From: Xaviernesmea oryzae
GTDB taxonomy: Bacteria; Pseudomonadota; Alphaproteobacteria; Rhizobiales; Rhizobiaceae
Assembly (NCBI RefSeq): GCF_900109605.1
Contig: NZ_FOAM01000021.1
Coordinates: 30,282 to 94,281, forward strand
Direction: 5' to 3'
DNA length: 64,000 bases
Below the pieces are notes generated by a model, which ran no database searches, was not told the origin of the DNA, and saw only the letters and a program-made list of their open reading frames with translations. Of this stretch, positions 54,557 through 64,000 are shown piece by piece. Every line of letters starts with the position of its first letter. Positions within the stretch are counted from its first letter, which is position 1. The translations under genes were made by a program, and so were the position numbers.

Positions 54557-57500
54557 ATGAGCCGCACGAACACCCCTGCGTCCAACTTGCCCCGCATATA
54601 TTATGTTAATCCTCTGCTTCTGAGCGGTGCGTCCGACTGGAAGGCTGTTTTCGATCATGCCGCCGGCCTCGGCTTCAGCGCGGTGCTGTCGGCTCCGCTC
54701 TTTCAGCGGGGAGCGAGCAACAGCGTCTTCGAGGCGGCCGATCTGGATCGTACCGATCCTGCCTTGAAGCTGGACCCCTCCATCGATGACGCCGTTGCCG
54801 CGCTTGTCACCGAGGCAAAGGGGCGTGATCTGGCTTTCATGCTGGATCTGGCGATCCATCCCGCGCGGTCTCAAGATCGCCCGCCGGCACTCGACCCGCG
54901 CGCGGGACCGACCGATGCGGGCAGGGCATGGCAGACACTGGATGCCGAGGCGTCGGATAGGCAGCTAGCGGCGTGGCGCGAGCGGATCGAACGTTTCCTG
55001 TCGGCCGGAGTCAGTGGCTTTCGCTGCCTTGGCCTCGATCTCGTGCCGCCTGACATCTGGGCGAGCCTGATGACCGGTTCGAGCGCCGGGGTGGACGCGG
55101 CCGACTTCTTTGCCTTCACGCCGGGTACGGACTTCGCGCTCCGGCGCAAATTGTCAGAGCTGGAGTTTTCCGGCTGCTTTTCCTCTTTCGCCTGGTGGGA
55201 TCTGAAGGAAGATTGGTTTCGAGAAGAGTTTCTGCTGCAGCAGGCGTTCGGGCTGCAGATTCATGCTCCGGAGGCACCTTATGCAAGGCGGCTGGCGCAT
55301 GGCGTGGATGGACGGGACGTCCTGGAGCGCCGCTCGATCCGTGCCTTGACACTGGCCGCCTCGCTTGGCGGCGGGGTTCTGGTGCCCATGGGCTTCGAGT
55401 TCGGCGCGAGCCTGCCGCTGGATCCGACCTACGGCGATGGTGGCGGGCTTCGTGCCCTGCGTGATGGCGGCGCCTTCGATCTCTCAAGCGAGATTCGCGC
55501 TGCGAATGCCGCTCTGGCACGCATCGAAGCCGGCGCATCGCCCCCCAGCATCGGCATTGATTCCAATGGTCCTCTGACCATCGTCACAAAGAGCGATGCG
55601 GCGGATCTGCGCCTCGCGCACAGCATGGAGCTTGTCGTCGTCAACCGGGACCTCCGGCGGGCGGCAGCGCTGCCGCGCCATGCGTTGCGCGAAATCGCCG
55701 CGCCCTTCCTTCCTGTCGAGGATGCTGTCTGGGCAAAGCTCTTGCCCGGCGAGATCAGGAGGCTGGACACGATCCGGGCACCATCGATCCTGGCAAGCGG
55801 TGCTGAAATCTCGGCAGCCGAAGCGGCGGCGACGCCGAGGATTGCCATCGAAAAGATCGCTCCACAGGTCGATGACGGCCGCTTCCCCGTCAAGCGGGTG
55901 GTCGGAGATATCGTCACCGTCGAAGCCGACATCTTTGCCGATGGGCATGATGCTCTTGCTGCCGCCGTCTTCTTCCGCGCGGAGGATGAGGAGAGCTGGC
56001 GCGAGACCCGTATGGTGCTTGTGGAGAACGATCGCTGGCGCACCAGCTTTCCGCTCGACCGCAATGGGCGCTATCTCTTCGCGGTCGAAGCCTGGAAAAA
56101 CCCGTTCGCCATCTATCGCTATGAGCTCGGCAAGAAGCACGAAGCGCGGCTGGATCTTCGCCTGGAATTGATGGAAGGCGAGGCGCTGGTCGAGCGCGCG
56201 GTTGCCGATCCTGCGCCAGGCATGGAGCCAGTGGCCAGGGACGAGCTTGCCGCTTTGCTCACCGAACTTCGCAGCCTCGACGAACGGCGCCGGATCGAGC
56301 TTTTGTTGTCGGCACGAGCCTCCCGGCTCATGGATTTGGCCGACCGGCGCCCCTTCCGCGTTCGCTCAGCGCCCTATCCTGTCGATGCGGAACGCCGGCA
56401 TGCGGCATTTGCTAGCTGGTATCAGATATTTCCCCGCTCGCAGAGCGGCGATCCGAACCGGCACGGCACCTTCGACGATGTGATTGCCCGACTTCCCGCC
56501 ATTCGGGAGATGGGCTTCGACGTGCTCTATTTCCCGCCAATCCACCCGATCGGGCGCACCAACCGCAAGGGGCGCAACAACAGCCTGATCGCCGGGCCGA
56601 ACGATCCCGGCAGCCCCTATGCCATCGGCTCGGAAGCCGGCGGGCATGATGCCATCCATCCTGAACTCGGCACTTTCGAGGATTTTCGCCGGCTGGTGAA
56701 GACGGCAGCGGAGGAGGGGCTGGAGATCGCACTCGATCTCGCCATCCAGGCCTCACCCGATCATCCCTGGCTGACGCAGCATCCGGGTTGGTTCGACTGG
56801 CGCCCGGACGGCACCATTCGCTACGCCGAAAACCCGCCGAAGAAATATGAGGACATCGTAAACGTCGATTTCTATGCCGCCGATGCGGTGCCGGACTTGT
56901 GGATCGAGCTTCGGGATATTGTCGAGATGTGGATCGAGCAGGGCGTGTTCCTGTTTCGCGTCGACAATCCGCACACCAAGCCGCTGCCATTCTGGGAGTG
57001 GCTCATCCGTGATATCAGGGCGCGCCACCCGGAAGCGGTGTTCCTCTCGGAGGCCTTTACCCGACCAAAGGTCATGTATCGTCTGGCAAAGGTCGGCTTC
57101 TCCCAGTCCTACACGTACTTCACCTGGCGCAACAGCAAGTGGGAGCTGGAGCAATATATGCTGGAGCTGACGCAGAAGGAGCCGCGCGAGTTCTTCCGGC
57201 CGCACTTCTTCGTCAACACCCACGATATCAATCCCGACTTCCTCCAGAACGCGCCACGGCCGGCCTTTCTGATCCGCGCCGCCTTGGCCGCGACGCTGTC
57301 GGGTCTATGGGGCGTCTATAACGGCTTCGAACTGTGCGAGGGGCGGCCGGACGCCAAGCGCAAGGAATATGCCGACAGCGAGAAATACGAGATCCGCGCC
57401 TGGGACTATGACCGGCCCGGCAACATCAAGGCCGAAATCGCGATGCTGAACCGCATCCGTCGTCAGAACCCGGCGCTGCAGTCCCATCTTGGCCTGACCT

Positions 57501-57781
57501 TGCTCAATGCATCGAACGGCAACGTCCTGTTCTTCGAGAAGGCGAGCGCCGGGCGGCACAATGTGCTGCTGATTGCCATCAACCTCGATCCCAGTGCGGT
57601 GCAGGAGAGCGACATCGAAATTCCGCTCTGGCATTTCGGCATGGACGATGGCGGCAGGCTCGCGCTTGAGGACCTGATTGGCGGCAACAAATTCAGTTTC
57701 AATGGGAAGTGGCAGAAGATCAGGCTCGACCCTGCGCAGTTGCCTTTCGCAATCTGGCGCGTGCGCGCCGGGGAGGTTTAA
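54557..57781 (+). CDS. glgE: Alpha-1,4-glucan:maltose-1-phosphate maltosyltransferase GlgE, long form
   Basis: GH13 enzyme of 1074 residues that adds maltosyl units from maltose-1-phosphate to alpha-1,4-glucan. The canonical enzyme covers about residues 430-1074: N-terminal beta domain (VVGDIVTVEADIFADGHD), then the barrel with nucleophile D803 (RVDNPHTKP) and acid/base E832 (LSEAFTRP), and THDINPDF. The first ~420 residues are an extra, degenerate amylase-like module (GFRCLGLDLVPPDIW, LVPMGFEFGASLPLD). ATG at 54557 follows GGGGA. Three nt before treS: one operon. Confidence 0.94.
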   Translation: MSRTNTPASNLPRIYYVNPLLLSGASDWKAVFDHAAGLGFSAVLSAPLFQRGASNSVFEAADLDRTDPALKLDPSIDDAVAALVTEAKGRDLAFMLDLAIHPARSQDRPPALDPRAGPTDAGRAWQTLDAEASDRQLAAWRERIERFLSAGVSGFRCLGLDLVPPDIWASLMTGSSAGVDAADFFAFTPGTDFALRRKLSELEFSGCFSSFAWWDLKEDWFREEFLLQQAFGLQIHAPEAPYARRLAHGVDGRDVLERRSIRALTLAASLGGGVLVPMGFEFGASLPLDPTYGDGGGLRALRDGGAFDLSSEIRAANAALARIEAGASPPSIGIDSNGPLTIVTKSDAADLRLAHSMELVVVNRDLRRAAALPRHALREIAAPFLPVEDAVWAKLLPGEIRRLDTIRAPSILASGAEISAAEAAATPRIAIEKIAPQVDDGRFPVKRVVGDIVTVEADIFADGHDALAAAVFFRAEDEESWRETRMVLVENDRWRTSFPLDRNGRYLFAVEAWKNPFAIYRYELGKKHEARLDLRLELMEGEALVERAVADPAPGMEPVARDELAALLTELRSLDERRRIELLLSARASRLMDLADRRPFRVRSAPYPVDAERRHAAFASWYQIFPRSQSGDPNRHGTFDDVIARLPAIREMGFDVLYFPPIHPIGRTNRKGRNNSLIAGPNDPGSPYAIGSEAGGHDAIHPELGTFEDFRRLVKTAAEEGLEIALDLAIQASPDHPWLTQHPGWFDWRPDGTIRYAENPPKKYEDIVNVDFYAADAVPDLWIELRDIVEMWIEQGVFLFRVDNPHTKPLPFWEWLIRDIRARHPEAVFLSEAFTRPKVMYRLAKVGFSQSYTYFTWRNSKWELEQYMLELTQKEPREFFRPHFFVNTHDINPDFLQNAPRPAFLIRAALAATLSGLWGVYNGFELCEGRPDAKRKEYADSEKYEIRAWDYDRPGNIKAEIAMLNRIRRQNPALQSHLGLTLLNASNGNVLFFEKASAGRHNVLLIAINLDPSAVQESDIEIPLWHFGMDDGGRLALEDLIGGNKFSFNGKWQKIRLDPAQLPFAIWRVRAGEV

Positions 57782-57784
57782 CAA

Positions 57785-60700
57785 ATGGACACGACCACCA
57801 CGCTTAGTCCCGACGCCACCACCGAAACAGCAGACCTGCTGTGGTACAAGGATGCGATCATCTATCAGCTGCATATCAAGTCGTTTTTCGATGCGAATGG
57901 GGATGGCATCGGTGACTTCGAAGGTCTCTACCAGAAGCTCGACCATATTGCCGCGCTCGGCGTCACCGCGATCTGGGTGCTGCCCTTCTTCCCGTCTCCG
58001 CGCCGCGACGATGGCTATGACATCGCCGACTACAACAATGTCAGCCCCGACTACGGGACGATGGACGACTTCCGCAAATTCGTCCAGGAAGCGCATGCCC
58101 GCAATCTCCGGGTCATCATCGAGCTGGTCATCAACCACACCTCCGACCAGCACCCCTGGTTTCAGCGGGCGCGCCAGTCACCAGCCGGCAGCCCGGAGCG
58201 TGATTTCTACGTCTGGTCGGACACCGACCAGAAATTCCCCGAAACCCGCATCATCTTCCTCGATACGGAAAAATCGAACTGGAGCTTCGATCCGGTGGCC
58301 GGCGCCTATTACTGGCATCGCTTCTATGCGCACCAGCCGGACCTGAATTTCGACAATCCCGCTGTGATGGAGGAGTTGCTGCAGGTCATGCGGCTGTGGC
58401 TGGAAACCGGCATCGATGGCTTCCGCCTGGACGCCATTCCCTATCTCGTGGAACGCGAGGGCACGAACAACGAGAACCTGCCGGAAACCCATGCCATCCT
58501 GAAGCGCATCCGTGTCGCACTGGAGGAAACACATCCCGGCGTCATGCTTTTGGCCGAGGCCAATCAATGGCCGGAGGATACGCGTGAATATTTCGGCGAC
58601 GGTGACGAGTGCCACATGGCGTTTCACTTCCCGCTGATGCCGCGTATGTATATGGCCATTGCCAAGGAAGATCGTTTTCCGATCACCGACATCCTGCGCC
58701 AGACGCCTGCCATTCCCGACAATTGCCAGTGGGCGATCTTTCTGCGCAATCATGACGAGCTGACGCTGGAAATGGTGACGGACGAGGAGCGCGACTACCT
58801 CTGGAGCACCTACGCGGCCGACAAGCGAGCACGCATCAATCTCGGCATCCGCCGCCGGCTGGCGCCACTGATGGAGCGCGACCGGCGCCGGATCGAACTG
58901 ATGAATGCGCTGCTTCTCTCCATGCCGGGCACGCCGGTGCTCTATTACGGCGACGAAATCGGCATGGGCGACAATATCTATCTCGGCGACCGGGACGGCG
59001 TGCGCACGCCGATGCAATGGTCGCCGGACCGCAATGGCGGTTTCTCGAAAGCCGATCCCGCCCGTCTGGTCCTGCCGCCGATTGCCGACCCGATCTATGG
59101 CTACGAAGCGGTGAATGCGGAAGCCCAGGCTGCAGATGCGCATTCGCTGCTCAACTGGACGCGCAGAATGCTGGCGTTGCGCGGGCGGTATCGCGCTTTC
59201 GGCCGCGGCACTCTGCGGTTGCTGGCGCCGAGCAACCGGCGCATCCTGGCCTATTTGCGCGAAGACGGGGACGATGTCCTGCTTTGTGTCGTCAATCTCT
59301 CCCGCGTGCCGCAGGCCGTGGAACTCGATCTCTCCGAATTCGAGGGACGCGTGCCGGTCGAACTCACCGGGATGTCGCCCTTTCCGCCGATCGGCCAGCT
59401 GACCTATCTGCTGACGTTGCCGGCCTATGGCTTCTACTGGTTCAACCTGGCGGCCGATGCCCAGGGACCGTCCTGGCGCGCTGCGCCGCCCGAGCAGCTG
59501 GACGATCTGATCACGCTGGTGGTGCGGCGGTCCTTGACGGAGCTGGCCGACGAGGCACCGCATATGCGGGTTCTCAGCAATGAACTTCTGCCTGCCTATC
59601 TTTCCAAGCGCCGCTGGTTTGGCGCCAAGGACCAGGCATTGCAATCCGCGCGGCTCGTCTCGGCCACACCGTTGCCGTTCGCCGAGGGGGTGGTGCTCGG
59701 CGAACTGGAGGCCGTTCTGCCTGCCTACACCGAAACCTATCAGCTGCCGCTGGCGGTGGAGTGGGAAGGCGGATCGCCCAATGTGCTGGCGCAGCAGCTC
59801 GCCTTGGCGCGTCTCCGGCAGGGCAAGCGGGTCGGGCTCCTCACCGATGGCTTTGCCGTGGAAGCCTTGGCGCGGGGTGTGCTGCAGGGACTTTGCCATC
59901 GTTCCGTCATCACGGATCGAAACGGCACCACCGAGTTTCTCGGAACCGAGGCTCTGGACGGTCTTGCACTTGGTGACGACATGCCAATCCGATGGCTTTC
60001 GGCGGAGCAGTCCAACAGCTCGTTGATCGTCGGCGATCTCGCCATGATCAAGCTCATCCGCCATATCTTCGTCGGCATTCATCCGGAAGCGGAAATGACG
60101 CGTTATCTCACGGATGCGGGTTACCAGAACACCGCGCCGCTCCTCGGTGAGGTGACGCGCACCGACGCTGCCGGCCAGCGCTCAACGCTCATTCTCGTGC
60201 AGGGTGCCATTCGTAACCAGGGCGATGCCTGGAACTGGATGCTGGCCAATCTGCGCCGTGTGGCCGATGAGATCTCGCTGACCAATGCGCCGATCGACGA
60301 GGCGGGAGAACAGCTTCAGCCGCTTTTGAACTTCGTCGCCACGATCGGCAAGCGTCTGGGCGAAATGCATGTTGTGCTCGCCGGCTCGACCGAGGACGAG
60401 GCCTTCCGTCCCATTCCGGCCAATGCGGATCATGTCGAGACGCTACGGCGCCTGGTCATCGGTGAGGTCAATTACGCTTTTTCGAAGCTGGAGGAACTGG
60501 GTAACGATATTGATGCCGAAGTCCTGGCGGCAGCCGAGCCCCTGCTCGCACGCCGCGCCGAGATCATGGCCTGCGCGCAGCAGCTTGCTGCCAAGGCGGA
60601 GGGCACGCTGCTGACCAGGGCCCATGGCGATTTCCATCTGGGCCAGATCCTGGTTTCAGAAGGTGACGCGGTGCTGATCGACTTCGAAGGCGAGCCGGCC

Positions 60701-61084
60701 CGTAATCTCGCCGAACGGCGCGCAAAAACCAGCCCCATGCGCGACGTCGCCGGCCTGCTGCGTTCGCTGAGCTATCTCGCGGCAACGGCAGAGTTGGATA
60801 CGGACGCATCGACGGAGCATGACAGCGGCCGCAGACTTGCCGTCATCCAGGAATTTTCCAGCCAGGCGGAAACCGCGTTCCTGGACGCCTACAAGCAGGC
60901 CACGAGCGCCTGCGCGGATCTGCCGTCCGAGGATGCCGACATCCGCAACCTGCTGAACATGTTCCTGCTCGAAAAGGCCGCTTACGAAATCGCCTATGAG
61001 GCCCGAAACAGGCCGAAGTGGCTGCCGATCCCGCTGGCCGGCATGACGGCGATTGTCACACACCTGTTGGGCGAGGACAGTTGA
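57785..61084 (+). CDS. treS: Trehalose synthase fused to maltokinase (TreS-Mak/Pep2)
   Basis: Bifunctional protein of 1099 residues. The N-terminal GH13 TreS domain (about 15-565) interconverts trehalose and maltose: nucleophile D216 ([10 protein letters not shown]), acid/base E258 (LLAEANQW), FLRNHDEL. The C-terminal maltokinase (about 590-1095) has the kinase-like fold with [15 protein letters not shown], catalytic D949 in HGDFHLGQ and metal-binding D966 in IDFEGEP, making maltose-1-phosphate for GlgE. Fusion channels the unfavourable maltose equilibrium into phosphorylation. ATG at 57785 has GGGGAGG 8 nt upstream; 2 nt to glgB. Confidence 0.95.
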   Translation: MDTTTTLSPDATTETADLLWYKDAIIYQLHIKSFFDANGDGIGDFEGLYQKLDHIAALGVTAIWVLPFFPSPRRDDGYDIADYNNVSPDYGTMDDFRKFVQEAHARNLRVIIELVINHTSDQHPWFQRARQSPAGSPERDFYVWSDTDQKFPETRIIFLDTEKSNWSFDPVAGAYYWHRFYAHQPDLNFDNPAVMEELLQVMRLWLETGIDGFRLDAIPYLVEREGTNNENLPETHAILKRIRVALEETHPGVMLLAEANQWPEDTREYFGDGDECHMAFHFPLMPRMYMAIAKEDRFPITDILRQTPAIPDNCQWAIFLRNHDELTLEMVTDEERDYLWSTYAADKRARINLGIRRRLAPLMERDRRRIELMNALLLSMPGTPVLYYGDEIGMGDNIYLGDRDGVRTPMQWSPDRNGGFSKADPARLVLPPIADPIYGYEAVNAEAQAADAHSLLNWTRRMLALRGRYRAFGRGTLRLLAPSNRRILAYLREDGDDVLLCVVNLSRVPQAVELDLSEFEGRVPVELTGMSPFPPIGQLTYLLTLPAYGFYWFNLAADAQGPSWRAAPPEQLDDLITLVVRRSLTELADEAPHMRVLSNELLPAYLSKRRWFGAKDQALQSARLVSATPLPFAEGVVLGELEAVLPAYTETYQLPLAVEWEGGSPNVLAQQLALARLRQGKRVGLLTDGFAVEALARGVLQGLCHRSVITDRNGTTEFLGTEALDGLALGDDMPIRWLSAEQSNSSLIVGDLAMIKLIRHIFVGIHPEAEMTRYLTDAGYQNTAPLLGEVTRTDAAGQRSTLILVQGAIRNQGDAWNWMLANLRRVADEISLTNAPIDEAGEQLQPLLNFVATIGKRLGEMHVVLAGSTEDEAFRPIPANADHVETLRRLVIGEVNYAFSKLEELGNDIDAEVLAAAEPLLARRAEIMACAQQLAAKAEGTLLTRAHGDFHLGQILVSEGDAVLIDFEGEPARNLAERRAKTSPMRDVAGLLRSLSYLAATAELDTDASTEHDSGRRLAVIQEFSSQAETAFLDAYKQATSACADLPSEDADIRNLLNMFLLEKAAYEIAYEARNRPKWLPIPLAGMTAIVTHLLGEDS

Positions 61085-61086
61085 TC

Positions 61087-63294
61087 ATGGATGCCAATCT
61101 CATGACGGGCGGCGTGGCCCCGGACGCAATCCTGGCGCTGGTCGAAGGCCGGCATGGAGATCCGTTTTCTATCCTCGGGCCGCATCGCGGACCGGACGGA
61201 GAGATGCTGGTGCGCGCCTTTCTGCCGGGTGCGGTCGGTGTCTCGATCCTGGATCGAGGCAGCCGAGCGGAGCTCGCGGTTGCCAGGCTTCTGCATCCTG
61301 CCGGGCTCTTCGAAGCGACCCTGCCGGAGAGCGCGCGCTATCTGCTGCAGATCACTTGGCCGGACGCCGTGCAACGGACGGAAGATCCCTATGGCTTCGG
61401 CGCTCAGCTTGGCGATCTCGATCTGCATCTCATCAGCCAGGGCACCCATTACAACTTGACCCAGGCGCTTGCCGCCGTCCCGACCACCGTCGATGGGGTC
61501 GAAGGCGTGCGCTTTGCCGTCTGGGCGCCGAATGCGCAGAGGGTCTCGGTGACCGGCGACTTTAACGCATGGGACGGGCGTCGCCATCCCATGCGCCTGC
61601 GCCAGCCGGCAGGTGTCTGGGAACTGTTCATTCCGCGCCTGACGCCCGGGGATCGATACAAATACGAGATCGTGGATCGGCACGGAAACATCCTGCCGCA
61701 AAAGGCCGATCCGGTGGCGCGCTCGGCGGAAGCCGCGCCGTCGACGGCCTCGATCATCGCCTCCGCTGCGCCGCATCGCTGGCATGATGAGGACTGGATG
61801 CGGCGGCAGCGCGAGGCCAAGCGGGATGATGGACCCATCTCCGTTTACGAGGTGCATGTCGGCTCCTGGCTGCGCAATCTCAAGGATGGCAACCGCTCGC
61901 TGGACTGGATCGAGCTGTCGCAGCGGCTGATCCCCTATGTCCGCGAGATGGGGTTTACGCACATAGAGCTGATGCCGATCATGGAGCATCCCTTTGGCGG
62001 CTCGTGGGGCTACCAGCCGCTTGGCCTTTTTGCACCGACGGGGCGTTACGGCACGCCTGAGGATTTCGCCTATTTCGTCGATCGGTGTCACAGCAACGGC
62101 ATCGGCGTCATTCTCGACTGGGTGCCTGCGCACTTTCCCACGGATATCTGGGGCATGGCCCGCTTCGATGGCACGGCGCTCTATGAGCACGAGGACCCGC
62201 GCGAAGGCTTCCACAAGGACTGGAACACGCTGATCTACAACCTGGGCCGCAACGAGGTGAAAGGCTTTCTGATTGCCAGCGCGCTCGAATGGCTAGAGCA
62301 CTACCATGTCGACGGGCTGCGGGTCGATGCCGTTGCCTCGATGCTCTACCGCGACTACAGCCGGGCGGCCGGCGAGTGGATCCCCAACCAATATGGCGGT
62401 CGGGAGAACCTTGAGGCCATCGAGTTCTTCAAGCATCTCAACAGCATCATCCATGACCGCTGCCCGCACGCCTTCACTGTCGCCGAGGAGTCGACGGCAT
62501 TTCCTGGCGTGACCAAGCCGCCGGAAGAGGGGGGGCTCGGTTTCGACTACAAATGGAACATGGGATGGATGCATGACAGCCTCCATTACATGGAGGAGGA
62601 TCCCGCCTACCGGAAATACCACCATGGCTCCATGACCTTCAGCATGGTCTACGCCTATACCGAACGGTTCATGCTGCCGCTTTCCCATGACGAGGTGGTG
62701 CACGGAAAGGGATCGCTTCTGGCGAAAATGCCGGGGGATGCTTGGCAGAAACGTGCCAATCTCCGCGCCTATTTCGGCTTCATGTGGGGCCACCCCGGCA
62801 AGAAGCTTTTGTTCATGGGCTGCGAGATCGGCCAGACCAGCGAATGGAACCATGATGCATCGGTGCATTGGGACCTGATCGACGATCCGGGCCATGGCGG
62901 CTTGCAGCGGCTGGTGCGCGATCTCAACCTCATCTATGTCCATCATCCCGCTCTCCAGTTCGGCGATGTCCATCCCGAAGGCTTTGAATGGGCTGTTGTG
63001 GATGATGCCGCCAACTCGGTGATCGGCATGCTGCGCTATGACAGCGAGCGTCGCGTAACAGCGCTCATCGTCTCGAACTTCACCCCCGTGCCGCGCTTCG
63101 GATATCGGATCGGCGTTCCCTTTGGCGGTACATGGAAGGCGATCCTTAATACGGATGCCGACGTTTATGGCGGCGCCAACTCCCATGTCGGCGACGTCAC
63201 GGCAGAGGATATCGAAGCGCATGGACGCCCCGCTTCTGTCGCCGTTGACCTTCCCGCTCTGTCAACGGTGATGTTCCTGCATGATGCTCGGTAA
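61087..63294 (+). CDS. glgB: 1,4-alpha-glucan branching enzyme
   Basis: GH13 branching enzyme of 735 residues that introduces alpha-1,6 links. CBM48 domain ([20 protein letters not shown]), then the barrel with nucleophile D414 (GLRVDAVAS), E467 (VAEESTAFP) and D535 (LSHDEVVHG), equivalent by spacing to D405, E458 and D526 of the E. coli enzyme. ATG at 61087; the longer frame from 61018 lies inside treS. Completes the GlgE pathway operon; glgA/glgC are not needed for this route and are absent here. Confidence 0.95.
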   Translation: MDANLMTGGVAPDAILALVEGRHGDPFSILGPHRGPDGEMLVRAFLPGAVGVSILDRGSRAELAVARLLHPAGLFEATLPESARYLLQITWPDAVQRTEDPYGFGAQLGDLDLHLISQGTHYNLTQALAAVPTTVDGVEGVRFAVWAPNAQRVSVTGDFNAWDGRRHPMRLRQPAGVWELFIPRLTPGDRYKYEIVDRHGNILPQKADPVARSAEAAPSTASIIASAAPHRWHDEDWMRRQREAKRDDGPISVYEVHVGSWLRNLKDGNRSLDWIELSQRLIPYVREMGFTHIELMPIMEHPFGGSWGYQPLGLFAPTGRYGTPEDFAYFVDRCHSNGIGVILDWVPAHFPTDIWGMARFDGTALYEHEDPREGFHKDWNTLIYNLGRNEVKGFLIASALEWLEHYHVDGLRVDAVASMLYRDYSRAAGEWIPNQYGGRENLEAIEFFKHLNSIIHDRCPHAFTVAEESTAFPGVTKPPEEGGLGFDYKWNMGWMHDSLHYMEEDPAYRKYHHGSMTFSMVYAYTERFMLPLSHDEVVHGKGSLLAKMPGDAWQKRANLRAYFGFMWGHPGKKLLFMGCEIGQTSEWNHDASVHWDLIDDPGHGGLQRLVRDLNLIYVHHPALQFGDVHPEGFEWAVVDDAANSVIGMLRYDSERRVTALIVSNFTPVPRFGYRIGVPFGGTWKAILNTDADVYGGANSHVGDVTAEDIEAHGRPASVAVDLPALSTVMFLHDAR

Positions 63295-63303
63295 CTGAGG
63301 TCG

Positions 63304-63328
63304 GGAACCTGCAAGGATGCGGTTCGTT
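63304..63328 (+). promoter_or_regulatory. Predicted EcfG (general stress) promoter
   Basis: GGAAC (63304-63308), 16 nt, CGTT (63325-63328), exact consensus with the same spacing as the site at 20538. It starts 10 nt after the glgB stop and ends 26 nt before the short gene at 63355. Confidence 0.75.
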
Positions 63329-63354
63329 CCTTCCCCTTCAACAGGAGACGACAG

Positions 63355-63669
63355 ATGCCCGGCGAAAATGAGAAAACCCTCTATGCCACGTTCGACACCA
63401 GAGAAGCGGCTGACCGCGCGATCGAACATCTCGTGCAGCAATATGGCATTGATCGCAGTGATGTATTCGTCGAGGCAGACGGCGCGGACAACACGGCCGG
63501 CACGGCGCCGTCCGGCGGCGACATGTTGAACCGGGAGGGGGAAGGCACACGGACCGACGCGGCTTTGGAAGGCAAACTGAAGGTCTCGGTCGATCTCGCG
63601 CTCGACGACATGGAGAAGGCGCAGGCAGCCTTCCGGGATGCCGGCGCGCGGGATGTAAGTTCGTCCTAA
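63355..63669 (+). CDS. Short hypothetical protein, probable general-stress gene
   Basis: A 104-residue acidic protein. The N-terminus (KTLYATFDTREAADRAIEHLVQQYGIDRSDVFVEAD) and C-terminus (KLKVSVDLALDDMEKAQAAFRDAGARDV) each resemble a beta-alpha-beta unit of an ACT-like or general-stress-protein fold, joined by a Gly/Asp/Thr-rich loop. ATG at 63355 has CAGGAGAC upstream, and an exact EcfG-type promoter precedes it. The stop codon lies only 12 nt from the IS630 transposase stop, so the original 3' end may have been altered. Confidence 0.78.
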   Translation: MPGENEKTLYATFDTREAADRAIEHLVQQYGIDRSDVFVEADGADNTAGTAPSGGDMLNREGEGTRTDAALEGKLKVSVDLALDDMEKAQAAFRDAGARDVSSS

Positions 63670-63681
63670 AGCATGTCGCAT

Positions 63682-64000
63682 TTATTCAGCCTCATATCCT
63701 GCGGCTTTGAAGAAGTTTCGGCATTCGGTGACGGAGAAGAGGCTGATGATGTCACCGAGGGCTTGGGCAAGCGCGTCGAAGCTTCTGGCGGCTCGCTTTC
63801 GTAAGAGCGCCTTGAGCTTTGAGAACGCCATTTCGATGGGGTTCAGGTCCGGCGAATAGGGCGGCAGGAAGAGCAGCCACGCTCCCTTGGCCTTGACCAA
63901 CTGTTCTGCTCGTTCACTTTTGTGGAAACCGACATTGTCGAGAATGACGACATCGCCGGGCGACAGTGTCGGCACAAGCTGTGTCTCGATCCAGGTTTCG
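63682..64000 (-). mobile_element. IS630-family transposase, C-terminal part, cut by the window edge
   Basis: Minus-strand frame open to the last base. It contains two DDE residues in recognisable motifs: VVILDNVGFHKS (second Asp) and PPYSPDLNPIEMAFSKLKALLRK (the Glu of NPIE). The visible 106 residues are the C-terminal third of the transposase; the N-terminal part and the other IS end are outside the window. The element end must lie between 63669 and 63682. IS630 elements insert at TA, and the stop codon TAA of the neighbouring gene offers such a TA. Confidence 0.9.

Noticed and set aside
58178..60082. 634-codon minus-strand open frame
   Set aside because: Antisense to treS/maltokinase; no family features.

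Overview
The window is high-GC DNA, densely coded on both strands. Its gene families are typical of Rhizobiaceae (Agrobacterium/Rhizobium group): sugar ABC operons each with their own LacI regulator, an altritol/galactitol-type polyol module, chemoreceptors ending in WEEF, and GGAAC-N16-CGTT promoters of the alphaproteobacterial general stress sigma factor. There are no rRNA, tRNA, replication or CRISPR features. The load of catabolic and signalling genes suggests an accessory chromosome or chromid, or a catabolic stretch of the main chromosome. The taxon is inferred from gene content and recalled families only; no search was run.

Left part (98-20483). A divergent LacI regulator faces an arabinofuranoside utilisation operon (binding protein, two permeases, GH127 arabinofuranosidase, ATPase) across a region with repeated operator palindromes. 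Then come a membrane GGDEF-EAL protein, a Gly/Thr-rich secreted protein, a structured intergenic element, prmB and an RsuA-family pseudouridine synthase. A second LacI-controlled module carries a zinc polyol dehydrogenase, a SmoS-like SDR and a polyol-binding protein on the minus strand. A PfkB kinase and a PF08013 protein follow divergently. Together they fit oxidation of altritol/galactitol to tagatose, phosphorylation, and C4 epimerisation to fructose-6-phosphate.

Middle part (20484-35418). A short stress-type gene lies behind a near-ideal EcfG promoter. The most unusual locus is a 1340-residue Pls/PosA-type single-module NRPS (adenylation, carrier protein, then three left-handed beta-helix domains separated by membrane segments), overlapping a 4'-phosphopantetheinyl transferase gene. 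A NIT-domain chemoreceptor, a ribose-type ABC importer split over two divergent units, and a tauABC-like operon follow.

Right part (35577-54387). This holds redox enzymes (two SDR-like genes, one of them decayed, an AKR with its LysR regulator, an NAD-dependent epimerase, a FAD oxidase), an ECF sigma / membrane protein / periplasmic sensor trio resembling CnrH-CnrY-CnrX, a GNAT, an ArsR regulator with a clear palindrome, a metallo-beta-lactamase-fold protein, a soluble PAS chemoreceptor, a Dabb protein with glycerate 2-kinase, a GAF-EAL phosphodiesterase, a DUF2256 zinc-ribbon protein and a protein with two HARP-like repeats.

End (54441-64000). A compact glgE-treS/maltokinase-glgB operon makes alpha-glucan from trehalose through maltose-1-phosphate. 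A second short gene behind an EcfG promoter follows, and then an IS630-family transposase cut by the window edge.
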